Notes under the pieces: model-generated
What the model saw: only the letters and a program-made list of their open reading frames with translations
The model's database searches: none
Told to the model about the DNA's origin: nothing
Assembly: GCA_022818135.1 (NCBI GenBank)
Contig: JAFMSR010000002.1
Coordinates: forward strand, 28,093,003-28,157,002
Length of the DNA: 64,000 nt
Reading direction: 5' to 3'
Source: Saxidomus purpurata
Lineage: Eukaryota > Mollusca > Bivalvia > Venerida > Veneridae
Position numbers and translations under genes: made by a program
Part shown: positions 1-10,999 of the stretch, in pieces
How the letters are laid out: the number at the start of each line of letters is the position of its first letter
Position numbering within the stretch: position 1 is the first letter of the stretch

Positions 1-716
1 GACCAACTTTTTTTACATAAAACGGAATTGGAACTTTTACAGAAAGGCATGCAGTCAAATCTAACCAAAGGTCCTATTTTTCAGAAATATTGATACAAGG
101 CAGTGGAAGCAGGACTCCCCAAATATAATTATGAAAATGGTCACAAATGTGAAATAATTTGACCTTGTATTTACCACTGTTTTTCACATTGCATGTATGG
201 AGTAAAATTATTTCACATCTGACTTAGGGAAATTGTCAAGGTTTCACATTTGTCGAAAGTGTTAACATACGGGGTTAAATTATTTCACATTTGTGACCAT
301 TTTCAAATGGTAATTTGGATATCTTTTACAATGTATAACATAAGTTGCATTTTATTACAGATTAACCAATTAAGGCTGTTCTACGGATTAAGCGTCCATT
401 TGCTGCAGGATGCCATGTTAATTTTGTCCCAAAATATTGACTCAAATAATTGCAGTCACCAAGTATTAACTCTTACCTAAATTTCTTCAACGGACTGGTC
501 CATCCTTCACTTTGTACGGAGCCATTAGTTTCTTAAAATTGGGCTAAATGAACATTATGACTGAAAAGCGGTCGTCTGTACTGGTCACAAAACAGAATCC
601 TTTGCTTCTGTCTGAGTAAAGGGTCCAGTGGATATAGATAATTCTTTTAACACAAACAGGCCGGCTTAAAAACAGCGGTTCTACTACTATATCATTTTGC
701 CACTTTTCACACTTAC
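1..716. other. Intron sequence, no feature recognised
   Basis: This should be intron of the phosphodiesterase gene downstream of the GAF-B start exon. Minus-strand splice-like sequences near 480-620 do not open a frame that resembles a GAF domain. No repeat family was recognised here. Confidence 0.5.
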
Positions 717-854
717 CTTGCTAGATTCATCAATCAGCATCACTTGACACCTTTCACACTGTAACAGCGACTGCGTGTGCATCATGATCTTTTGTATCAG
801 ATTAGCGACGTTGCTCTGTTCTTCAAATATCACACGTGCAAGGTCAAGCAGAAC
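717..854 (-). CDS. PDE5: PDE5/6/11-like phosphodiesterase, exon for the start of GAF-B
   Basis: This 138-nt exon encodes 46 residues in phase 0, from VLLDLARVIFEEQSNV through LLQCERCQVMLIDESSK. The VLLDLA..IFEEQ start matches the PDE5 linker-GAF-B boundary, and CERCQVMLIDE is the first beta strand of GAF-B. The preceding intron ends in ATATCCAG and the donor is AAG|GTAAGTG on the minus strand. It joins in frame to the exon at 6325-6414 across a 5470-bp intron. The rest of GAF-B and the HD-type catalytic domain must follow at lower coordinates. Nothing in positions 1-716 could be assigned to the next exon, so it probably lies outside the window. The protein is expected to be a soluble cytoplasmic dimer. 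Confidence 0.93.
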
Positions 855-1540
855 CTGGATATTATAAGTATCGTACGTTTTACACGTGATAAATCCTCAA
901 ACAAGGTAACCTTTTTTACACGTTCTGCATGATGTAATGAACAAAATTGGACAAAATGCGTTATTTTAGCCTTGAATAAGAAAGCATGTAAGTTGACAAA
1001 ATACAAATGCAGAACCTATTCTGCACACTTTTACTTGTGCATATGTTGTACTTTAATGCATTGAAATAAGGATAAACTGAACACGAATTCCTATCACATT
1101 TGATAATCGTTCGACATTAGATGTCTATTATATATAAGGCAAAGTACTAACAAGGCATAACTACCAATATTATATAATACTAGAAAGCAAATTAGATAAA
1201 ATGTTACATGATTATATAATTATATGCATAATAATAACCACATAATACAAAGCATAAACATACATAAAGGAAAGGCGAAAACATGATGACATTTGCAAAA
1301 GGTGGGTGAAATAGTTTATATTCGATTTGACATTTTACCTTGCTTACTATAGTGGCGTTAAAATAGCTCTTTACCGCTCATTTTGGTGATCATCATGAGA
1401 CCTGGGGAAACGTTCAGTTTAAGCATTTTTCCGGGTAACAGTAGTACAAAATCATAGAAAAGCATTGTTCAGAACCGAATTTGACAGAAGTTCTGTCAGG
1501 AGTGTTCAAATATGGATGTAATCTGGCGTTCATTTCTCTA

Positions 1541-2036
1541 AATATCTAAGCTCTAGGTCTTGTGGTTAAAGGGAGAAGAATGTTCAAGTCTTCCTTATAA
1601 AACAGATGTAAAATCAAGTGACCCCCGTGCAAGGTCATATTTGACCTGTAAGTCTTGATTTGAACAGTCTTGATAGAGGTCCACATGCACAATATCAACG
1701 TTATCAGAGAATAATTTTAAAGGTTTTCTTATATAAGCCTGTAGAGACAATGCTACAACAAGTACTAAAGGTCACAGAGAGACTTATCACTTGACAAATG
1801 TCAGGAACTACATGTAGTACTAGTTTTCTCCCTTTGCAGAGGGTAAAAATCAAAAACCCTATCCGGCGGAGGCAATTTTTACCCCAGGTCCAAGTTTTAT
1901 ATAAATTGTGTGGAGGACCGTCCAAGGATCATCTACACCAAATATCATTAACATCCAGCAAAAGTTTTAGGAGAAGATGTCATTTGAAGTTAAATGTTAA
2001 CATACACCGCGCGATGAACGCCGGACGGTGATTGAT
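1541..2036 (+). mobile_element. Pearl-like element, family 1, 5'-truncated copy in intron
   Basis: The stretch aligns by eye with the right half of the full copy at 54947-55910. Shared words include AAATATCTAAGCTCTAGG, CAAGTGACCCCCGTG and TTGATAGAGGTCCAC. It ends in the shared GAACGCCGGACGGTGATTG..TCACAATA terminus. The flanking stretches 855-1540 and 2037-3710 show nothing coding. Around 2460-2600 there are several TTCGCGAAA-like words that resemble another worn DNA repeat. Confidence 0.75.
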
Positions 2037-3710
2037 CACAATAATTCACTTTAAGCATATGCTCAGGTTAGCTAAAAACTACATCTTTAAAAACAAATTG
2101 TGAAACGAAAACTCTTGGATCTTCAATATTCCAGTGTTTGCATATTAGCTATGTATAGTACTCAGGAAAGATGATGAAAACTCAATAACAAATTTTGATT
2201 AAAACATTAAATTTGTGCGTGCCTGTTGGGCGTGAATATTTTTACGTTACATGTACAAATGTACCAAGCAAAAATAACAGCGAAATTCATCGCATGTGTT
2301 CCGTAATACTCTGACATGCATTCCTTTTTGGATGGTCCTGTTATCAGGTATTCTTTAAGTATGTTTGTCATAATGTATACGTTTATTTTTAATGAAAGTG
2401 TTAACTCGGAGTAAATTATAAATTGCATATTATACGCTATATTTTTAATGTTCGTTATTTTTCGGAAATCCGCTTGGTCGCTAATTTACAAACTTCGCGA
2501 AACTGAATCATTTCGGATATATTTTTAGTTGAAGACAACGTTTTCTTTTCGCGAATTTTGAGATCGCCTACTGTCATATCGCGAAAGTCTCGTCAAGCAG
2601 AATTACCCAGCAAACATGAAATTCAATGAGTTTGACTGTCTTTTAAAAAGAAATAAAAAAATGTTGAAAAACAGGAATTCTCATGCCTATTGTGGTAAAT
2701 ATACAGTTTCATATACGTCCGCAACCGACCTTGTTGTGTATATCAATTGATTGTAGCCAATCCCTAAATGACTTAAACAGTTCTTGCTTACAGAGTATCA
2801 TGAATTACATTATATTCTTTCAAAGTGTTATTTTGAAGAAAAAACAACAGCATTTATAAGTTGAAAAAGTACACGTCTACCAGATTCGTTCTGGTTTTAA
2901 ACCGCTCAAATTTAACAACACAACAAAATAATGAACATTATCCGTAACAAACTGTTATAACGTGTCATCTAAATTGAAAAAAAAAGTTTTTCGTTTTGAA
3001 TTAGCCCGACATACCAGAAATTTAAGAAGCAATTGCGTCATTTATAAACTTAATTCATGCTATTAAGGGAACAATTACTATGGCTTTTTTTCTAAATTGA
3101 CGTCAATCTAAGTTAAATATAGAATCCGTTTTCATTTATTTTCACGTTAAGTTTGTCTGTTTAAAGTCATGAATTGTTTTCGAGAAGAGAAGTAGTCCAT
3201 AACTTAAATTCATAACTTGATCTCAGGAGCATCATCAATGAAATGCCAAACATATCAGATTCCTTACAAAAGTCTTCATGATTTGGTGTTTTCTGCGCAA
3301 AAGTAAAGTCGTTCTGTGGTCGTAAGCCTTCGTGAGGTCTAGAACGATAATGGATTAAGACCTTGATTTACAAAAACAAATTACCCATGGGTTTTAGTGT
3401 GCTCATATTTAAGTTAAGCTCATAAATTAAATTGATGTGTATAAATTAATGTAACTATAGAACTTGTTCTTTTCATTTTTAGCTTTCATGGACTTAGTTT
3501 AATGTCACGATATACTCTCTAGAAGAGAGTATATACAACCTTAACTATCCTAATATTTGTTGCCTTTATAACAATAAGTTATAAGTGGACTTTTAGTTAC
3601 ATCTCATCAAATTTAGTTTTCTCACGAACTGACTCCAATAGAATAATATGTTCCTTACATATTTATGCGGTTGTTCGCTATACCCCTCGGAAAATGAGCA
3701 TTGCCAAATT

Positions 3711-4690
3711 AATAAGAGTGCCATGATGGTCCTATATCGCTCACCTGGCTATTGATCTACATTGGCTATTATACAAGGTGAACAATGGCGTCACAAAGTG
3801 AAAAGTTATTCTTAATCTGGGTAAAAAGGACATAATAAATTATGACAGTTTGGGGAGAGGACCACTAGACAATGCTACATACCCGGGTATATATCAGAAT
3901 GAACAAAGGGGCCAAGATTGCCCAATATCGCACACCTGAGACTTATGACAATATGTGACCAAACTTCAACCCTAAACTATATATCATAAACACAAACATT
4001 CAGTTTGACCTTGACAAGGCAAACCTTTTGACCAATTTACATAATGATTGGGTTGAAAATGCCACCTGCATGGCATGCACAAGGTATTTAATCGGGTAAT
4101 CTATTACCCATATTCGAACTTGACCTAAATTTCAACAAGACAATCATACTGACCAATGAAAAAGGTAACCTCTATTGCACACACGAGGTCTATGATTTGA
4201 CCCCGTGACCTAGTTTTTTACCCTAGATGGCCAGTGTTCAATCTCGACCTAGATTTTATCCAGGCAATAATACTGACCAAGTTTCATGAAGGTCCAATGA
4301 ATAAATGCAACCCCTATAGCATACACAAGGTTTTTCTATAATTTGAGCCCGTGACCTAGTGTTTTACCCTAGATGACCCATGTTCGAACTCGACCTACAT
4401 TTTATTAAGACAATCATACTGACCAAGTTTCATGAAGGTCCAATGAATACAATTAACTTCTATTGCATACACAAGGTATTTCATGATTTGACCCTCTGAC
4501 CTAGTATTTGACCCCAGATAACACATATTCGATCTCGACCTGGATTTTATCAAGGTTGTCATACTAACCAAATTTCATGAAAATCCAATGAAAAAAGCCA
4601 GTTTTACTGCATACACAAGGTTAAGTGCGGACAGACAGACGACTGAAGACGACGGACATCAGGCGATCACAATATCTCACCTGAGCAATT
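3711..4690 (+). mobile_element. Pearl-like element, family 1, near full length
   Basis: It starts AATAAGAGTGCCATGATGG..ATATCGCTCACCTGG, the diagnostic left end of this family. It contains three to four core repeats of about 155 bp, each carrying GTGACCTAG and CATACTGACCAAGTTTCATG words. It ends with a GACAGACGACTGAAGACGACGG segment and CAATATCTCACCTGAG. The architecture of unique left end, core tandem repeats, short GACGG-rich microsatellite and conserved right end is that described for bivalve 'pearl' elements. These are thought to be non-autonomous Helitron/Helentron derivatives. No protein is encoded; the short open frame at its right end is incidental. Confidence 0.8.
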
Positions 4691-4899
4691 CTTTAATTAG
4701 ATTTTATTTGTACGTAACTTTTATATTTTTACTTGCAAATTTATATTTTGAGACTACTTGCTACATCACATGGCGATAAGAATTCTATAAAAAAGCATTC
4801 AATCAACCGTGCCGGCATAAACCATGAATTTCACATTTATCTAAATTTTATTTGTACATGAAGCTTCTATCACAAAAATCTCAAGTGCATTTTTTAATC

Positions 4900-5460
4900 A
4901 AGGGATACTACCCTCGTAAGTACGTAATATTTATAAACGAAATAAGACGTAAAAACGTAAGTTAGAATTCTAAAAACGAAAGCTATTTCGAAAAAGGAAA
5001 TTATTTCGTCGAAATAAGTTTCGACTTTACGAAATAACATTGCCTACGAAAGATTTCGTTTTACGTGATATATTAACGTCGTTTTTAAGAACATCTATTT
5101 ACGTCTAAACGAACATGTTAATAGTTTTTACTAAACTGATTGCGACGAAATAATGAAATTCGTTTAAACGAAATTATTTCGTAATTATGAATGAAATATC
5201 CGATTTCAGTCTTTGTGTTCATTTCAATTACATATCCGTAAAACGAACTTTGATCTCGTAAAACGAATAACATGTTTAAACCATATGCTTTCAGTTAACA
5301 CGTATTTAAATTCATTGCGGTAACGATGTTCTTTCAAACGCCGTGAAGTGACATTTGATTCTTTTTCTAAATTTCGTAATTATGGCAATACATTTGGATG
5401 ATACGAATAACATGTCGTTTTTACGAAATGTGATTTCGTTTGTCTATCGACGTCGTAAAA
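4900..5460. repeat. ACGAAAT/ATTTCGT-rich intronic block
   Basis: About 560 bp dense in the words ACGAAAT, ATTTCGT, AAACGAA and CGTAAAA on both strands, many in opposite orientation to each other. It has no open frame and no fixed repeat period that I can see. It may be a worn DNA transposon with subterminal repeats. The stretch after it, to about 5840, shows nothing. Confidence 0.45.
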
Positions 5461-5845
5461 ATTTAAGGCAAATGGTAGCTCAACGTATTGCTGTTTTTTA
5501 AAGCTTTCATTATAGCAAATATTTGCGCTATATATATTACTGGCAGGTATTACCTACAATACATGTTGCACGTGTGTTAAACGTAAGAACATTCTATTTG
5601 ACTTCACGAACATGAAAATTTTAATTGATTGGAAAATACTGAAGATACTAAAGCTCTAAATATGCATGAATTCCGATTCAATTTTGTGCTAATTTACTTA
5701 ATGTGCACCCAACTTTGCTTCAATATATAACCTATATGCTGCCAGTAACAGTATCTTAAATCAGCTTACATGCTAAACATGCATCTTATTCTTTGCCTGA
5801 ATTATTATGTGCAATTTTGGATGTGCGTAAATGGATTTTTAAATG

Positions 5846-6205
5846 TGTTTCTGCTGCAATGTGCACCGTTTTATGCTGCAAGGAGCACCTTATCTGCTTC
5901 AATGTGTTCTTGTTATCTGTATTTGTATATTATCATGGCGTAGTGTGATACTTATCTGCTGAATGTACACCTTATCGCTCAGAGAGCACATTCTCTTCGA
6001 ATACTCTAGATATTAAAGGCTACACTGTGCATCTGATCTGCTGCAATGTGCACCCTATCTGCTGCAATGTGCACCCGATCTGCTGCAATGTGCACCTTAT
6101 CTGCTGCAATGTGCACCTTATCTGCTGCAATGTGCATCTTATATGCTGCAATGTGTACCTGATCTGCTGCAATGTGCACCTTTATCTGCTGCAATGTACC
6201 CTTAT
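5846..6205 (+). repeat. 21-bp minisatellite (CTGCTGCAATGTGCACCTTAT)
   Basis: About eight near-identical 21-bp units run from 6030 to 6200, with diverged units extending left to about 5846. Because 21 is a multiple of three, both strands stay open and give a 7-residue repeat such as ICCNVHL on the plus strand. The array lies inside a phosphodiesterase intron, so the open frames are a by-product of the period and not genes. Confidence 0.93.
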
Positions 6206-6324
6206 TTTCGGTTTATTTAAGATTTCTATGTGTAGGGTGCATCCTTAGCAAAAATTGTACGCTTGGAATAAAGGGCTATTTAACATTTCTAACATCCATT
6301 GATGCTATGGCAAATTACACTTAC

Positions 6325-6414
6325 TTGACTCCGTCGGTTTTCCAGCAGAGATCTTTCATAAAGTTGAGCATTTTTCAAACCAATACCACAAAAGGCAAGG
6401 TAAGACGCAAACAC
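6325..6414 (-). CDS. PDE5: PDE5/6/11-like phosphodiesterase, GAF-A end and GAF-A/GAF-B linker exon
   Basis: This 90-nt exon encodes 30 residues in phase 0: [20 protein letters not shown], then [10 protein letters not shown]. The FCGIGL-NAQLYE segment is the last helix of GAF-A in PDE5/PDE11 proteins, and SLLEN(K/R)R(N/S)Q starts the connecting helix to GAF-B. The acceptor is TTTCTTTCGCAG and the donor is CAA|GTAAGTG on the minus strand. The exon joins in frame to those on either side, which is strong evidence for real splicing. It is too short to stand out as an open frame and was found by looking for the expected GAF linker between the two flanking exons. The SINE at 6.5 kb and a 21-bp minisatellite at 6.0 kb lie in the flanking introns. 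Confidence 0.93.
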
Positions 6415-6519
6415 CTGCGAAAGAAAAGCATTGTTTATAACGATTAAGAAACAGTGAAATGTTTATTTTTTATGATTAAGGTAATTATCAAAGTTGTTCA
6501 AGATATCGTAGATCTCAAC

Positions 6520-6750
6520 ATTGATTGTTAATTGCTTACCCTAGTCACTAAAAAGGTTAATGGGTTCGAGCCCCGCTACTGACTTTACTCTTTATGCGAG
6601 ACAATTTTCAGGTCCTTAAGGTGGAAAGGAGTCTACTGGTAGTATACTTTATATATAGGTTCTTCCTAAGAATGATAGTTAGGTAATCCGTCAAGCAGCG
6701 TGCTGTAAAGCTGAAATACTGTTGAAACGGCCTTTAAACAAACAAAAAAC
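6520..6750 (+). mobile_element. tRNA-derived SINE
   Basis: A perfect pol III B box (GGGTTCGAGCCCC) lies at about 6561. The 3' part reads GCTGAAATACTGTTGAAACGG and ends CCTTTAAACAAACAAAAAAC, i.e. a short AAAC tail. The A box region is poorly preserved. The 3' portion resembles the ends of the SINEs at 32821 and 25830. Confidence 0.72.
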
Positions 6751-6921
6751 ACCATATATTTGGTGTCATTCTTGTTTGATGTTTGAATGCAACTGGTACA
6801 GTGCCTACCTCATCTTGAAAGTACCGTATCATTCCTAGCACTGTTTACTACTTAGTCCCATTATGTATTAGTCTTTATATATAGAGAGATGAGGATTAAT
6901 ATTGCTATATCTAAGAATCCT

Positions 6922-7261
6922 TTAAAGCTGTTCGCTGCTCTCAGGTTTTGGTAAAACAATGAAGTTGTTCAAACTGTATGAAAATAACATATTTTAAAAC
7001 ATTTAGTCATAGGTTCCAGTAAAAATTCTAAAGTATATCTGTAGATTTGAAACAATACGCTACAAAATAATAAAGCATTGCAAACGCTTTTGAAATTCCA
7101 ATATAAACCTATAGTGTAACGGTGCCGTAAAACCAACATTTTCAATCGATTAGTGACAATTCCTACCTAGACTTTTTACTTCTGTTGTTGATTCTTGCCT
7201 TTAGTTTTATACTTGTGTTTTAGTATGTCATTTCTGAAACGGCAACTGAGAGCCAGCAGCA
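6922..7261 (-). mobile_element. Inverted-repeat element, family A (MITE-like)
   Basis: About 340 bp bounded by TTAAAGCTGTTCGCTGCTCTC on the left and CTGAGAGCCAGCAGC on the right. Internal words GAAACAATACGCTAC, AAAGCATTGCAAACGCTTTTG and TTTTCAATCGAT are shared with seven other copies. It is in reverse orientation relative to the copies at 31327 and 62081. It has no coding capacity. Confidence 0.85.
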
Positions 7262-9384
7262 TTCATATCTCTCAACTTGTCTGTACTGAATATGCGAACG
7301 AATTGTTTCAAATAAGACTGCTCAGATGTGTTCAAGCTAGTTACAAAATTACTTAATGTTGAGTACCGGTACCCGGGCAGCGGCGCTTAGCAATGAATGC
7401 ATTAAGCATTTACAATGTAAAGGCAATTGCCTTTACAACAGGGAAAACATGTGGCTTTTCAGTTAATTAATATTTAATGAGCACTACAACTTATGGGACC
7501 GTTCAAAACGAACAAGTCAATTTAAGAAATTAAGCATGGTAAAAGTTTCGTAACGTGTACATTCATTCACGCGTACCAACATATGTAAGATAAAAATGTC
7601 CTTATTATTAATGCATATTAAATGTTAACAATTATTAATAGTACTCTGATTGAAAAGAACAGAGATATATGATGGTTTTTATTTTTGTATTTTGCCAACT
7701 AGGTAACGGTAAATATTTTAGAAAAATGCTAAAGATCACGTAAAATGTACAAACGCCTTTTGAAAAACCTTTAAAAAAACGCCCATAAAGCCATGCAATG
7801 CCAACAAAAAATATTTTGATCTGCCATGGTTTCCATTTTTATTGCAGAATAACTATCTGAAAACAGAGATATCGCTAAAAACCTTAGGCTGGTAATAGGA
7901 GCAGGCAATAAAAACAGCATGCTAAATTACACAAAACGTGTTTTGTTACTTTTTTTCTGGATAGTGATTTTTCAGAGAGTAGATATTTTTGCTTGTTGTT
8001 TGTTTGTTTAATTGCCACCCATTTCCTGTTGAAAGCAGGTCTGAATTGACGAGTAAAGATATTGAAGTAATTCAATCTTATTCGCTAAAGTCTTCTATTT
8101 CAAATCGTAATTATTTTCCATCACGTCTTTAAGATTTCTTCACTAATTAACCAGAAAAAATAATGGTTTTATGGCTATAAAAACTAGAACAGTCACCATC
8201 GGCGTCTTTGATTCTCCCCGTCTGTATATTTGTACCGATTGTACATAAACTATTCCGATGGTTACAATTCTTATAACTCTGCATGGGTAATAACTATGCC
8301 AAGCTAGAAAGCTTCTGGTGCAGATCTGTAGCAGGAGATGCATCCATGTGATTGTGAACCGTACATTTACAGGTTTATTCAAGTTGTAAGAACTCGTATC
8401 ATAATTAAGAATAAACTTGTAAAGAAAAGCATATATTTTGCACAGGCTGTTCTGAATCCATTCTGTTTAATTATTCATTTATTACTTGGACCAAGTGTAA
8501 TATAACATACTGTAAACGTCCTTTTATTCGCAGTTTTTTATTTTTTTGCTATTTTGGACGAATGAATCTCCCCCCGAAGCCATCAAGCTTCTTAATATGC
8601 CTGTACGGTATTTGCTATTTAACAGCCGCATTATCATCACAGTATGACAAGCCAAAGATTGCGAATAAACTGAAAGCCGAGAGATCCGAGAAATAAACAC
8701 CTCGCGAATATAAAGGCATCGACAGTAATCTCGTCCCATAGAGATTATAATGGTTGATATCCATTTACAAAGACTTCCATCGTCTCACAGAGGAGTAGAA
8801 TTTCAGTCTATATGCATGACAATGCTCAGACTTTTAGTCTCGAATGATTTTCGTGTATTTTCTCAAGAGACTACATGGTTATATGATGCAAATTTCATTC
8901 CGATACCAGTAACAATTCATCTTGAATTCAAGCGGATGAGTATTCCCCAATGACGTCAATGGTTTTAATAATACGAAATGTCTCATGTTTCAAATGGAAG
9001 AAGAGTCGTTCAAGTGCATGATTTAAAGTGCATGTTTTATCCTTTATCAAGTATACCCTGAGGTTTTAATGAAAATAAAACATGGCATGGGTGACGTTAA
9101 ATGAATTGTGCTCGCTAGGGTTGTTATTTTCCTGCGAACAAATTTTAATTTTTGCTTGCTTTTGTATTTTTCCTGCAATGACAGATTACTAAACTTTCAT
9201 CAATCATTCACAATATTCAGCTTGAATATTTGCTATGGTAAAAACTTGTTCCGTATCGCTCTGTAAAATTGATTAATTAACTTATAAAATCAAGAGTGAT
9301 TCATAAAATAAGAGGATCACGATGGGAATGTGTTCCACTGCAGCATAGAAAAGAAAATTTATAGTCCTTAGATAAAACAACACT
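7262..9384. other. Intron sequence with one weak repeat
   Basis: No exon was recognised. At 8505-8750 the words TACTGTAAACGTCC, ATTCGCAG and TCGCGAATA resemble a worn DNA-transposon remnant common in molluscs, but I could not define its ends. The rest shows nothing I can name. Confidence 0.4.
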
Positions 9385-9885
9385 CTAACAGACTGCCATT
9401 TAAATAAAGCATGACCTTAAAAACTGCCACTTTGATAAAGCCTTAATCCAGAAACTTCTACTCAGAAAAAGCCTTACAATAGCAAATTTCCATTTAGATA
9501 AAGTTAAAGTCATACAACCTGATACTTAGTTAGAGCCTAACCATAGCAAATTCCTATTTACTAGATATAATAAACTCTTACAAACTACTACTTAGATAAA
9601 GCTACATCATAGTAAATTTATATTTAGATAAAGTTAAACCCGAACAATCTGATACTTAGAGCATGACCATAGCAAATTGCCATTTAGATAAAGTTAAACC
9701 CGAACAAACTACTATTTAGATAAAGCCTTAACCATACTGTAACTAATTTTCATTAAGATAAAGTTAAACCTTAGCAAACGGATATTTAGATAAAACCCAA
9801 TCGTAGCACATTTCTTATTTAGATAAAGTGAAATATTTAGATAAAGTCTTACCATAGAATATTTCTCTTTAGATAAATGTAAAGT
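9385..9885 (+). repeat. Diverged ~33-bp minisatellite (ATTTAGATAAAG..)
   Basis: About fifteen units share the core ATTTAGATAAAGTTAAA. Alternate units differ: one type ends CCATAGCAAATT, the other CCCGAACAAACTACT. The array therefore looks like a dimeric ~65-bp higher-order repeat. It is imperfect and intronic, ending 367 bp from the GAF-A exon. Confidence 0.85.
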
Positions 9886-10251
9886 CTCCGGATCACTTTG
9901 AATTTACTGATATAGTAACAAAAATTAATTGATAATTAATTAATATGATAATGACAGAACCATGTTCTATTCTCTATAAAACAGTGTTGACATATACCTT
10001 TCTTTTGTATTCAAGACGTTTCTTCAGGAAAAAGAATTGCCAGAAAGCCTTTCTTATTTTTTGCAATATCATTGAAAAAATACTGCGCTATATTTCTAAT
10101 ATGTACTTATCGATTTAAAAAGCAAAGTTAGGACTTTTTTTGGTTCAAATAAAGGTCATTTCTGTCAGTAATACATCTTTCTTGATAAAATGAGAGCTGC
10201 TTGTAAATGTGATCCTCAGATTAAGTTGAATCATAACAAACTGTCACTTAC

Positions 10252-10413
10252 CTTCTCGTCATGTTCATTAAAGGGGATATTTCTGTTTGTAACTTTATTG
10301 ATCGCTTGAGCCACACCTATAACCTCGCCTTCGTTGTCCTTGATTGGCATAGACAATATACTTTGAGTTTTGTATCCCATGCGGATATCAATTTCAGCGT
10401 TGAAACGAGAATC
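10252..10413 (-). CDS. PDE5: PDE5/6/11-like phosphodiesterase, exon for the C-terminal part of GAF-A
   Basis: This 162-nt exon encodes 54 residues in phase 0 at both ends. It opens with [20 protein letters not shown] and continues through [19 protein letters not shown] to PFNEHDEK. That is the second half of a PDE GAF domain. The NK-X6-F-X3-DE spacing matches the signature of cyclic-nucleotide-binding GAF domains, so cGMP binding is plausible here. Splice sites on the minus strand are TTTCAG before the exon and AAG|GTAAGTG after it. The protein would hydrolyse cGMP (PDE5) or cAMP and cGMP (PDE11), with GAF-A as the allosteric site. The next exon downstream is 3837 bp away. The exon with the first half of GAF-A should lie at higher coordinates but was not found. 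The family is certain from the motifs; the PDE5 versus PDE11 label is inferred from wording closest to PDE5. Confidence 0.93.
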
Positions 10414-10999
10414 CTGAAATTATAATTTGATTGGATAGTAATTGGGCCATCGTTTTACTGAAGATTCTATAAATTACACTCTGAATGCTTTAAATCTGGG
10501 AGTACCTAACTAAAAGAACAGCTTACACTTCCCAGTCGTATACACGCAATGAAAGGTAAATATGGATGTTAGTCAAAGATCCACCTTGATAGTTTACAGA
10601 ATAATGTATATCAGAGAAAAGCCATTATTGGCCACCGTACAAATAGAGAGCCCCTTAGTTTTTCACTTTATAAGTATTACTAAGTAAGTGTCTTGAACCT
10701 TAACACTGCTACATGCTTTCTTCAGAGTTAACCCCCTCAAGAAAAAATGGAAATATTTTCTCTAAATTGGATAAAAAAAGTCTGTACTATTTTTCTTGTA
10801 TTTCTTGATTGCTCACAATAAAGTTATAACGATGGTACCGGTTCTGTCCAGAGTTTTCCCTTTTTTACTATATTTCTTAACTTTTTGTGTCAAAGGTTTC
10901 TACTACGGTAATATCCGAATATTTGAATATCCGAATGAAATGCAGACGTTTCATTGTAACCTTGGTTTTGTCAGATATTAAATTAATTAAACGAAAGCA

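Noticed and set aside
6006..6248. Opposed open frames at the 21-bp array reading HIAADKV or ICCNVHL repeats
   Set aside because: Both strands are open only because the period is a multiple of three, and the array is inside an intron.
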